A stretch of DNA of 8,709 nt from Acidimicrobiales bacterium (lineage in GTDB: Bacteria > Actinomycetota > Acidimicrobiia > Acidimicrobiales > RAAP-2). Location: assembly GCA_017883125.1 (NCBI GenBank), contig JADGOD010000187.1, forward strand, positions 1 to 8,709, written 5' to 3'. Position numbers and translations under genes: made by a program. The stretch's first letter is position 1. Every line of letters starts with the position of its first letter. Shown one piece after another: positions 1 through 5,351 of this stretch. The notes beneath the pieces are model-generated. The model did no database searches. It worked only from the letters and a program-made list of their open reading frames with translations, and was not told where the DNA came from.

Positions 1-107
1 GAGCCGATGTACATGCCGGGTCGCTTGCGCACGGGGTCAAGGCCCTCGAGCACCGTGATGTCACTGGCGCTGTAGGAACTCGATCCCTTGGTCTCCGCTT
101 TTGCCAC
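1..107 (-). CDS. gyrB: DNA gyrase subunit B, N-terminal fragment (cut by window edge)
   Basis: First 35 codons of the ATPase subunit of DNA gyrase, the type II topoisomerase that introduces negative supercoils ahead of forks. Read on the minus strand from a GTG at 107-105, the product begins MAKAETKGSSSYSASDITVL and continues into VRKRPGMYIG, the hallmark N-terminal segment of GyrB/ParE just before the GHKL ATPase fold. GyrB rather than ParE is preferred because the gene follows recF and dciA near the origin, the standard actinobacterial position. A GAGGAG Shine-Dalgarno (complement of 112-117) lies 4 nt before the GTG, which supports this start although the spacing is short. The gene runs off the left edge, so the ATP-binding and toprim domains cannot be seen. 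It lies 109 bp downstream of dciA in the same direction. Confidence 0.93.
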   Translation of the reverse strand, partial: MAKAETKGSSSYSASDITVLEGLDPVRKRPGMYIG

Positions 108-130
108 ACAACTCCTCTGCCGCCAATGAC

Positions 131-149
131 CGCGCTCCGCTTGAGCGCG
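131..149 (-). other. Hairpin between dciA and gyrB
   Basis: A 7-bp perfect inverted repeat (CGCGCTC / GAGCGCG) with a 5-nt loop lies in the 109-bp dciA-gyrB spacer, about 24 nt upstream of the gyrB start. No T-run follows it on the minus strand, so it is not a canonical intrinsic terminator. It could be a weak terminator, an attenuator, a processing site, or chance in GC-rich DNA. The rest of the spacer shows no clear promoter hexamers. Confidence 0.3.
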
Positions 150-216
150 TCACACCCCGAAGACGGGCCTTTGATGCGCTCCATCCTACCCCACCTCAGG
201 CGATCAAATCTGGGAC

Positions 217-531
217 TCAGGGCGCTCGGACGACAACCTCGATCTCCGCCACCTCGACGTTGGGCACCTCGTTGATCCCCGCTCGCAACTTGTCGGCCAG
301 AAGCCGCAGCTGGGTCGCCCAGGCAGGCTGATCGACGGCCACCACCAGCGTCGACTTGATCAGCTTGAGCGGCCGGGCATGCGCCGCGATCTGCTCGCCG
401 ACGACCTCGGCCCACCGCTCCTCGATCGCTGCGAAGCCCATCAGGTCTGTCCGGGAGAGCCGGCCGGCCACCTGCTCGATCGAGAGCCGGATCGGCCGGG
501 GGCCGTCACCGGGCCCCCGCCGCTCAGCCAT
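217..531 (-). CDS. dciA: DciA-like (DUF721) replicative helicase loader/operator protein
   Basis: Small 104-residue protein of the DUF721/DciA family. DciA is known to interact with and help load the replicative helicase DnaB in bacteria that lack DnaC or DnaI loaders. The DUF721 core spans about residues 18-88: an amphipathic start, then W40 followed by VVGEQIAAHARP (residues 43-54), a TLVVAVDQPAWATQL block (61-75), and a closing helix. These are the family's conserved Trp, Val-Gly and Trp-Ala positions. The N-terminal ~14 residues are Pro/Gly/Arg-rich and probably flexible. The ATG at 531 overlaps the end of recF by 8 bp, so translation is likely coupled. The position between recF and gyrB is the usual actinobacterial site for this gene. 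Length is short but within the family's range. Confidence 0.88.
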   Translation of the reverse strand: MAERRGPGDGPRPIRLSIEQVAGRLSRTDLMGFAAIEERWAEVVGEQIAAHARPLKLIKSTLVVAVDQPAWATQLRLLADKLRAGINEVPNVEVAEIEVVVRAP

Positions 532-1609
532 CGGCGCTCACCAGCGTCGACACATCGAGGATCATCGCCGGCTCGACCCCGGGGGGCAGCGGCGAGGCCG
601 TGGTGACCAGCGTCTGGCCGGGGGGAAGCTCGGTGACCAGGCGCCGGGACCGGTCGGGGTCGAGCTCGCTGAACACGTCGTCCAGCAGGAGCAGCGGGGC
701 GACACCCAGGTGGTCCCGGGCTGCCAGGTGGACCGCCAGGCGCAGTGCGAGGGCGTAGGTGCGCTGCTCGCCCTGGGAGGCCTGGGTGCGGGCGTCGCGG
801 CCGTTGAGCTCGAGGCGCAGGTCGTCACGGTGGGGCCCGACCGTCGACACGCCGCGCCGGATGTCGTCGCGTCGGGCTCCGAGGAGGGCGGGTCCCATCC
901 CCTCCGGGGCGGTGGTCTCGTAGACCGCCTCGGCCGAGCGGGGCCCCTCGGTGCCGGCCAGGACCTGGTAGGCGTGGTCGATCGGCTCGGCCAGGGTCTC
1001 GATCAGCCGGCATCGCTCAGCGATGAGTTGGTCACCGGCCCGGGTGAGCCGGTCGTCCCAGACGTCCAGGGTGGACTCGATCTCGGTGGTGAGCCGGCCG
1101 CCGGCCTGGCGGAGGAGGGCGTTTCGCTGGCGGAGGATCTTGTCCAGCTCTTCGATCAGGGGACCCGCCTGGGGGTGGAGAAGGTTGAGGGCGTCGTCGA
1201 GGAGGTCGCGTCGGCCGCCGGGTCCCCCCTGGACGACCACGAGATCGTCGGGGCAGAACGTGGTCACCGGCACCGCTTCGGCCAGATCCCGCCGCGAGCG
1301 CGCCGGCTGGCGGTTGATCTGGACGCGGGAGCGACCCTCCCTGACCAGCTCGGCCTCGATCAGGATGTCTCGGTCGACGGAGGTGAGCTCAGCCCGGATG
1401 ATGGCGCGCGGCTGGCTGTCGCGGATCATCGCCTCGCGGGGGCTGCCCCGCAACGAGCGTCCGAGCCCGAGATAGCCGATCGCCTCGAGCAGGGAGGTCT
1501 TCCCGGTCCCGTTGGGGCCCACCAGCACGGTGGTCCCCTCGGGGTCCGGTTCGAAGATGGCGCGAGAGAAGACCCGGAAGTCGGTGAGTTCGAGGCGTCG
1601 GAGCCCCAC
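524..1609 (-). CDS. recF: DNA replication and repair protein RecF
   Basis: 361-residue SMC-like ATPase that acts with RecO and RecR to load RecA on gapped DNA at stalled forks. The Walker A motif GPNGTGKT is at residues 31-38. The ABC signature SQGEQ is at 278-282, Walker B LLLLDD at 306-311, and the D-loop SELD follows at 314-317. The N-terminal segment (RRLELTDFRVFSRA) is also typical. Length matches the usual 350-400 residues. The start is a GTG at 1609, 14 bp after the dnaN stop; no strong Shine-Dalgarno is visible, which suggests coupling to dnaN. The 3' end overlaps dciA by 8 bp. It is part of the dnaN-recF-dciA run. A long antisense open frame across it is only a GC-rich shadow. Confidence 0.96.
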   Translation of the reverse strand: MGLRRLELTDFRVFSRAIFEPDPEGTTVLVGPNGTGKTSLLEAIGYLGLGRSLRGSPREAMIRDSQPRAIIRAELTSVDRDILIEAELVREGRSRVQINRQPARSRRDLAEAVPVTTFCPDDLVVVQGGPGGRRDLLDDALNLLHPQAGPLIEELDKILRQRNALLRQAGGRLTTEIESTLDVWDDRLTRAGDQLIAERCRLIETLAEPIDHAYQVLAGTEGPRSAEAVYETTAPEGMGPALLGARRDDIRRGVSTVGPHRDDLRLELNGRDARTQASQGEQRTYALALRLAVHLAARDHLGVAPLLLLDDVFSELDPDRSRRLVTELPPGQTLVTTASPLPPGVEPAMILDVSTLVSADG

Positions 1610-1623
1610 GGCTTATCGGTCGG

Positions 1624-2724
1624 TCACGTGACGCGGACCGGCATCAGCAGGTAGCGGTAGCTGTCAGCCTCGCCACTGCGGATCGTTGCCGGGCGCGTGG
1701 CATCGGAGGTCTCGATGATGACCTCATCACCGGCGACCGCCTCGATGCCGTCGATCAGGTAGGCCGGGTTGAAGGCGATCACCAGATCCTCGCCCTGGAA
1801 GTCGCCGTCGACGGTCTCAGTGCCCTCACCGACCTCTTGGGAGACGACCTTGAGATCCACACCGCCGGAGCGCATCGAGAGCCGGACCGGCGTGGTGTTG
1901 TCCTTCACCAGGAGCCGGACACGGCGCAGGGCGCTGATCAGGGTCTCTTTCCCGAGGTGCAGCGAGTTCGGGTAGGACTCGGGGATCAGCTGCTTGTAGT
2001 CGGGGTAGGTCCCTGAGATCAACCGGGTTGAGATGGCCACCGATCCGACCTGGAAGGTGATCTCCGAGGGAGACGTGGTCACAGCCACCGTCCCCTCATC
2101 CCCAGGGGTGATGAGGCGCTGGAGTTCGTTGAGGGCTCGGGCCGGCACCAGGATGTCCTCGTCGCCGGCGATCCCGTTGGCGCCGTCGAGATCGCGCAGG
2201 GCCAGGCGGTAGGAGTCCGTTGCCACCAGACGGGCGGTCCCGGTGGACGTCGTAAGGAGCACACCGGTCAGCAGCGGCCGGGCGTCGTCGTTCGACGAGG
2301 CGCGGACCACCTGGCGGAGCCCTTCGGCCAAGCCTCCTGAGGGGACGTGCGCCGAGGCGTTGGTCGAGATCGAGACGTTGGGGAACTCGACGACCGGGTA
2401 CGACCGCAGGGTGAACTGCGAGCGGGCCGCTCCGATCTCCACCTGCTCGTCCTTGGCGTCGATGGTGACCGCTCCGGGCTCGAGGGAGCGGGCGATGTCG
2501 GTGGCGAGGCGGGCGGGGATGACGGCGGTGCCGTCTTCGACACCGATCACCTCGAGGTTGACCCGGATGGAGAGATCTCCATCGGTGCCGGTCACCGTGA
2601 GCTCGTTGTTGGTCACCGACACCAGGAGGCCTGAGAGGACGGGCATGGTGAGTCGGGTGCTGACCGCACGACTGGCCGTGCCGAGAGCCTCGACCAGCGA
2701 GTCTCGCTCTGAGCGGAACTTCAT
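1624..2724 (-). CDS. dnaN: DNA polymerase III beta sliding clamp
   Basis: 366-residue ring-forming clamp that tethers DNA polymerase III to DNA. The N-terminus MKFRSERDSLVEAL and the following STRLTMPVLSGLLV block are typical of clamp domain 1, and the protein ends in RYLLMPVRVT, the conserved C-terminal strand. Length agrees with the family (about 365-380). The chosen ATG at 2724 starts exactly at the conserved MKF. An in-frame ATG 12 codons upstream (2760) would add residues not expected in the family and would sit inside the DnaA-box region. An AAAGGA Shine-Dalgarno (complement of 2735-2740) lies 10 nt upstream of the ATG. dnaN is separated from dnaA by 264 bp (the likely origin) and from recF by 14 bp. 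Confidence 0.97.
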   Translation of the reverse strand: MKFRSERDSLVEALGTASRAVSTRLTMPVLSGLLVSVTNNELTVTGTDGDLSIRVNLEVIGVEDGTAVIPARLATDIARSLEPGAVTIDAKDEQVEIGAARSQFTLRSYPVVEFPNVSISTNASAHVPSGGLAEGLRQVVRASSNDDARPLLTGVLLTTSTGTARLVATDSYRLALRDLDGANGIAGDEDILVPARALNELQRLITPGDEGTVAVTTSPSEITFQVGSVAISTRLISGTYPDYKQLIPESYPNSLHLGKETLISALRRVRLLVKDNTTPVRLSMRSGGVDLKVVSQEVGEGTETVDGDFQGEDLVIAFNPAYLIDGIEAVAGDEVIIETSDATRPATIRSGEADSYRYLLMPVRVT

Positions 2725-2988
2725 CTCGTCGGTTCCTTTCTGTGGGTGGACTGGCCACACCGGACTGTTTGTCTATCTAAAGACCAGTTGTAATAAGGGC
2801 TGTGGATTGGGGAGAACTTCGCCTTCATGCAGTTCACGGGGTGTTTGCCTTTCCCCAGGACCTCCCACCCCTGTGGAGGAAGAACACCGCCATCATGACC
2901 GATCTTGACTCCCTGTGGGTAGAAGAGCTCTTCTCCCCCAGGTTGGGAGCGAACAACCCACGGAGGCGAAGGGTGTTGCCCACAGGTT
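2725..2988. other. oriC: Probable oriC: dnaA-dnaN spacer with degenerate DnaA boxes and AT-rich stretch
   Basis: A 264-bp non-coding spacer between dnaA and dnaN, the usual origin position in Actinomycetota. Sites resembling the DnaA box (TTATCCACA or TTGTCCACA) are: TTGCCCACA at 2976-2984 (plus strand, one mismatch); CTGGCCACA at 2751-2759 (plus, two); CAATCCACA (minus, 2801-2809, two); CTACCCACA (minus, 2914-2922, two); and weaker ones at 2741-2749 and 2872-2880 (minus, three each). The stretch at about 2766-2796 is roughly two-thirds A+T against a GC-rich background and is a candidate unwinding element. A 14-bp perfect palindrome at 2921-2934 abuts one box. All adjacent genes run away from this region or the dnaA start, as expected for an origin. 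The dnaN promoter must also lie here, but no convincing hexamer pair was found. Boxes are degenerate, so the exact origin is inferred. Confidence 0.65.
2921..2934. repeat. 14-bp perfect palindrome in the origin spacer
   Basis: AGAAGAGCTCTTCT reads the same on both strands. It overlaps the last two bases of a DnaA-box-like site (2914-2922, complement CTACCCACA). It has no separate loop and no T-run, so a terminator role is unlikely. A protein-binding site is possible but unproven. Confidence 0.45.
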
Positions 2989-4386
2989 TCACGCACTGCC
3001 CTTGATCTGGTGGATCAAGGAGGTGACCTGTTCGTAGAGCTGGCGGCGCAGCTTCATCTGCCCCTCGATCTTCTCGACCGCGCTGATGCAGGTGGAGTGG
3101 TCACGGCCACCGAAGACCTTCCCGATCGACGGATACGAGTAGTCGGTCAGGTTCCGGATGAGGTACATCGCCACGTGGCGGGCGGTGACGAGCGGCCGGG
3201 CCCGCCTCGGGCCGATCAGCTCCTCGACGCTGAGCCCGTAGGTCTGGGAGACCGCATCGAGGATCATGTCGGGGGTGATCAACTTGGGCTCGGCCCCGAT
3301 GTCGGAGAGGACGAGATGGGCGAGATCGAGGGAGATCGGCTCCTGGGAGAGAGAGGCGAAGGCCGAGACCCGGGTGAGCGCCCCCTCGAGCTCTCGGATG
3401 TTGTCCTTGACGTTGGTGGCGATGAACTCGCTGACGTCGTCAGGCAGGACGATCCCCTCGGAGTTGGCCTTGGTCCTGAGGATGGCCAGGCGGGTCTCGA
3501 GGTCAGGTGGGTCGATCTCGGCGAGCAGTCCGGAGAGCAGACGGCTCCGGAGTCGGTCCTCGAGGGTCTGGATCGACTTCGGCGGCCGGTCCGAGGTGAG
3601 GACGATCTGCTTGCCGGCACCGTGGAGCGTGTTGTAGGTGTGGAAGAGCTCCTCTTGGAGCCCTTCCTTGTTCTGCATGAACTGGACGTCGTCGATGAGC
3701 AGGACGTCGCACTCGCGGTAGTGGCGCTTGAAGGCGACCGTCGTCCGGCTCCTGATGGAGTCGACGTAGTCGTTCAAGAAGGTCTCGGTCGTGACGTAGA
3801 GGACGCGGTGGGTGGGGTAGTTCTGGACCACCCAGTTGCCGATGGCGTGAAGGAGGTGGGTCTTTCCCAATCCGGAGGCGCCATAGATGAAGAGCGGGTT
3901 GTAGGACCGACCCGGTGTCTCGGCCACGGTCTGTGCCGCAGCGAGGGCGAGCCGGTTGGAACTCGCGGCGACGAAGGAGTCGAAGGTGAACCGGGGGTCG
4001 AGCCGGACCGAGCCGCTGGCCCGGGATGACGCTGGCTGGAGGACCTCGGTGGTCGGCGCCGGCGCAGGGAACCGCAGCTCGGACTCGTCAGGTGAGTGCA
4101 GCCCTTCGAGGTCGACCTCGGAGTCGTCGTCGACGAGGATGAGAGAAACGTCGAGCTGTCGGCCAGATTCGGCGATGACGGCGTCGCGGATGAGTCCCAG
4201 GAAGCGATCGGCGATCCGAGCCCGAACCACGCTGTTGGGGACACCCAAGACCAGGTTATCCCCAGAGATCTCCACAGCCACCAGCTTGGAGAGCCACATC
4301 TGCCAGACAGCGTCGGAGACGGATTCCCTCAAAGTGAGGGCACACTTGCTCCAAAGCTCGTCAATCTCCTCCACAACACCCTCCAC
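2989..4386 (-). CDS. dnaA: Chromosomal replication initiator protein DnaA
   Basis: 465-residue AAA+ initiator that binds DnaA boxes and melts the origin. All four domains are visible. Domain I (about 1-85) has the W-x3-L/W pattern of the DnaB/DnaA interaction region. Domain II is a short, acidic and proline-rich linker (about 86-128). Domain III AAA+ (about 130-345) has Walker A GASGLGKT at 169-176, Walker B LLIDD at 229-233, and an LEDRLRSRL box VII at 275-283. Domain IV is a helix-turn-helix (about 360-465) with the DnaA signature around VTARHVAMYLIR and GGRDHST (400-432). The linker is much shorter than the long Streptomyces one. The start is the GTG at 4386. An in-frame GTG at 4374, four codons in, has a purine-rich GGAGGG just before it and is an alternative; neither has ideal Shine-Dalgarno spacing. 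DnaA-box-like sites just upstream suggest autoregulation. Confidence 0.97.
   Translation of the reverse strand: MEGVVEEIDELWSKCALTLRESVSDAVWQMWLSKLVAVEISGDNLVLGVPNSVVRARIADRFLGLIRDAVIAESGRQLDVSLILVDDDSEVDLEGLHSPDESELRFPAPAPTTEVLQPASSRASGSVRLDPRFTFDSFVAASSNRLALAAAQTVAETPGRSYNPLFIYGASGLGKTHLLHAIGNWVVQNYPTHRVLYVTTETFLNDYVDSIRSRTTVAFKRHYRECDVLLIDDVQFMQNKEGLQEELFHTYNTLHGAGKQIVLTSDRPPKSIQTLEDRLRSRLLSGLLAEIDPPDLETRLAILRTKANSEGIVLPDDVSEFIATNVKDNIRELEGALTRVSAFASLSQEPISLDLAHLVLSDIGAEPKLITPDMILDAVSQTYGLSVEELIGPRRARPLVTARHVAMYLIRNLTDYSYPSIGKVFGGRDHSTCISAVEKIEGQMKLRRQLYEQVTSLIHQIKGSA
4256..4264 (+). promoter_or_regulatory. DnaA-box-like site inside dnaA 5' end
   Basis: TTATCCCCA differs from the TTATCCACA consensus at one position. 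It lies within the early dnaA coding sequence, about 135 bp downstream of the box pair in the dnaA leader. It may extend that box cluster, but a single 8-of-9 match inside coding DNA could be chance. Confidence 0.3.
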
Positions 4387-4398
4387 CCCGCTATGGTG

Positions 4399-4430
4399 TT
4401 ACCCACAAGTTAATCCACAGGTGTGGAGCG
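4399..4430. promoter_or_regulatory. DnaA-box cluster upstream of dnaA
   Basis: Three DnaA-box-like sites lie in 32 bp: TTACCCACA at 4399-4407 and TAATCCACA at 4411-4419 (plus strand, each one mismatch from TTATCCACA), and a poorer minus-strand CGCTCCACA at 4422-4430. The first two are among the best-matching boxes in the window, equalled in mismatch count only by single sites such as TTGCCCACA in the dnaA-dnaN spacer. They start 13 bp upstream of the dnaA GTG and would fall in its 5' untranslated region, so binding of DnaA could repress its own gene. They could also form part of a two-part origin together with the dnaA-dnaN spacer. Confidence 0.6.
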
Positions 4431-4453
4431 CGGCTCCGACCCGTGGGCCGACG

Positions 4454-4480
4454 ACCCTAGCCCATCTCGATCCATGTCGA
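4454..4480 (-). promoter_or_regulatory. Candidate dnaA promoter
   Basis: On the minus strand, a -35-like TCGACA (complement of 4475-4480) and a -10-like TAGGGT (complement of 4454-4459) are separated by 15 nt. TAGGGT fits the loose TANNNT -10 pattern of actinobacterial housekeeping promoters. The 15-nt spacer is shorter than ideal. Transcription would start near 4447, leaving about a 60-nt leader containing the DnaA boxes. This is inference from pattern only. Confidence 0.35.
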
Positions 4481-4493
4481 CTAGTGGACATGG
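4472..4493. promoter_or_regulatory. Near-perfect 22-bp palindrome, possible operator
   Basis: The two 11-base halves are complementary at 10 of 11 pairs; only 4479/4486 (G/G) fails. The outer arms are CCATGTC and GACATGG and the centre is ACTAGT. It lies midway between dnaA and rpmH. Each arm contains a -35-like hexamer for a promoter pointing outward, so a dimeric regulator bound here could control both. It could also form a cruciform or hairpin, but there is no T-run to make it a terminator. No known regulator consensus was recognised. Confidence 0.5.
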
Positions 4494-4511
4494 CCAACTC
4501 GCGCCTAGCAT
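4485..4511 (+). promoter_or_regulatory. Candidate rpmH operon promoter
   Basis: A -35-like TGGACA (4485-4490, five of six matches to TTGACA) is followed after 15 nt by TAGCAT (4506-4511), which fits the actinobacterial TANNNT -10 pattern. Transcription would start near 4518, leaving about an 82-nt leader before rpmH. The short spacer lowers confidence. It mirrors the candidate dnaA promoter exactly about the palindrome centre. Confidence 0.4.
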
Positions 4512-4599
4512 GGGACCTTCGAGATCGCTCTCCCGCGACTGACCGTCAGCGATTGCCTGGCGCGTCCGGGGAGAGTGCAAGAACGGAAGGCCATCAACA

Positions 4600-4734
4600 A
4601 TGAAGCGCACGTACCAACCCAACACCCGCAAAAGGGCTAAAACACACGGTTTTCGGGCCAGGATGTCGACGAAGGCTGGCCGTGCCGTGCTGCGTTCTCG
4701 GCGTCTCAAGGGCCGTCACAAGCTGACTGTCTGA
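4600..4734 (+). CDS. rpmH: 50S ribosomal protein L34
   Basis: 44-residue ribosomal protein of the large subunit, one of the smallest and most basic. It begins MKRTYQPNTRKRAKTHGFR and continues ARMSTKAGRAVLRSRRLKGR, the conserved L34 pattern from end to end; length is exactly typical. It starts at ATG 4600, with a GGAAGG Shine-Dalgarno at 4585-4590, 9 nt upstream. It is the first gene of the right-arm operon and is divergent from dnaA, as in most bacteria. The gene is short and easily missed by length-filtered gene finding. rnpA follows after 4 nt. Confidence 0.97.
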   Translation: MKRTYQPNTRKRAKTHGFRARMSTKAGRAVLRSRRLKGRHKLTV

Positions 4735-4738
4735 GTTC

Positions 4739-5104
4739 GTGGGTCGGCGCCCGGTGGCCCGGGTTGTCGCTCGGAGCACGTTCGGCGCCCTTCGGCGACC
4801 GGCCGGTCGAGCCCGGAGTGGACCGATTCTGGCCCTCTTCAGCCCGACCCCTGCTCCCGACGGTCGTCCACAGGTCGCCTTCGCTGTTTCCAAGCGGTGC
4901 GGTGGGGCGGTCGAGCGGAATCTCATCCGTCGGCGGCTCAGAGCCGCAGCCGATGGGGCCGCAGCGGACATCCAGCCAGGCGCCTACCTGATCAGGACGG
5001 ATCCAGAGGTGAGCGGCTTGACGTTCGAGGAAGTTTCCCAGAGCCTGAAAGATGCCATGACCAGGGCAAGTAGGACGAAGAAGGAGGCGAGAGATGGAGA
5101 GTGA
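4739..5104 (+). CDS. rnpA: Ribonuclease P protein component
   Basis: 121-residue basic protein subunit of RNase P, which cleaves the 5' leader from precursor tRNAs together with the RNA subunit. The family's RNR motif is visible as VERNLIRRRLRAA (58-70), preceded by the central strand VAFAVSKRCG (46-55). The N-terminal FGALRRPAGRARSGP (15-29) matches the usual tRNA-leader-binding segment. The start is taken as GTG 4739, 4 nt after the rpmH stop; an in-frame GTG at 4754 is possible. Neither has a clear Shine-Dalgarno, so translation is likely coupled to rpmH. Its last 11 nt overlap yidD. Confidence 0.94.
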   Translation: MGRRPVARVVARSTFGALRRPAGRARSGPILALFSPTPAPDGRPQVAFAVSKRCGGAVERNLIRRRLRAAADGAAADIQPGAYLIRTDPEVSGLTFEEVSQSLKDAMTRASRTKKEARDGE

Positions 5105-5351
5105 GCAGAAGCGCCGTGGTGTCGGCGCACGCGCCGCGCTCCGGGTCATCCACCTCTACCAGGGCCTTCGCCGCCACCAGGTCTCACCCTGCCGGTTCTC
5201 CCCCAGCTGCTCGGTCTACGCCGAAGAGGCCATCGAGACCCACGGGATCCTCCGCGGCGGCCGGATGGCGGCCTGGCGGATCATGCGATGCAATCCCTTC
5301 GGTGGCCACGGCGTTGACCTGGTCCCTCTGAGCACAGGAACGGAACGATGA
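5094..5351 (+). CDS. yidD: YidD, membrane protein insertion efficiency factor
   Basis: 85-residue YidD-family protein, thought to sit at the inner face of the membrane and aid insertion of proteins handled by YidC. The signature SPCRFSPSCSVYAEEAI spans residues 31-47, followed by HG at 50-51 and a MRCNPFGGHGVDLVP block (64-78). The three family cysteines are at 33, 39 and 66. The start at ATG 5094 is well fixed by a strong AAGGAGG Shine-Dalgarno at 5081-5087 with a 6-nt gap, inside the 3' end of rnpA. The stop overlaps the yidC start as ATGA, giving tight coupling. Confidence 0.95.
   Translation: MESEQKRRGVGARAALRVIHLYQGLRRHQVSPCRFSPSCSVYAEEAIETHGILRGGRMAAWRIMRCNPFGGHGVDLVPLSTGTER

Larger units (their letters stand above)
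4387..4599. other. Divergent dnaA/rpmH regulatory spacer
   Basis: 213-bp non-coding region between the divergent starts of dnaA (minus) and rpmH (plus). From left to right it holds a DnaA-box cluster (4399-4430), a minus-strand -10-like hexamer (complement of 4454-4459), a near-perfect 22-bp palindrome (4472-4493), a plus-strand -10-like hexamer (4506-4511), a foldable rpmH leader (4528-4575), and the rpmH Shine-Dalgarno (4585-4590). No gene is seen. It must carry the promoters for dnaA and for the rpmH-rnpA-yidD-yidC-jag-rsmG run. Confidence 0.75.

Noticed and set aside
1620..1635. Possible second parS at the dnaN stop (GTCACGTGAC palindrome)
   Set aside because: Only 10 of 16 positions match the parS consensus, and it overlaps the end of dnaN coding sequence. 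The CACGTG core alone is common in GC-rich DNA.
356..1654. Long plus-strand open frame (432 codons) antisense to recF and dciA
   Set aside because: Recognisable RecF and DciA motifs are on the other strand. The plus frame is rich in Gly, Asp, Val and Glu, the pattern expected of a GC-rich antisense shadow, with no family motifs.
2985..3000. parS-like half site GTTTCACG at the dnaA stop
   Set aside because: The second half (CACTGCC) does not match, so it is only a half site.
3010..4029. Plus-strand open frame (339 codons) antisense to dnaA
   Set aside because: Entirely inside dnaA, whose Walker and DnaA-signature motifs are intact on the minus strand. Composition is shadow-like (Gly/Asp/Glu/Val/Leu).
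4864..4872. DnaA-box-like TCGTCCACA within rnpA
   Set aside because: One mismatch from TTGTCCACA, but isolated inside coding DNA; such single matches are expected by chance in this composition.
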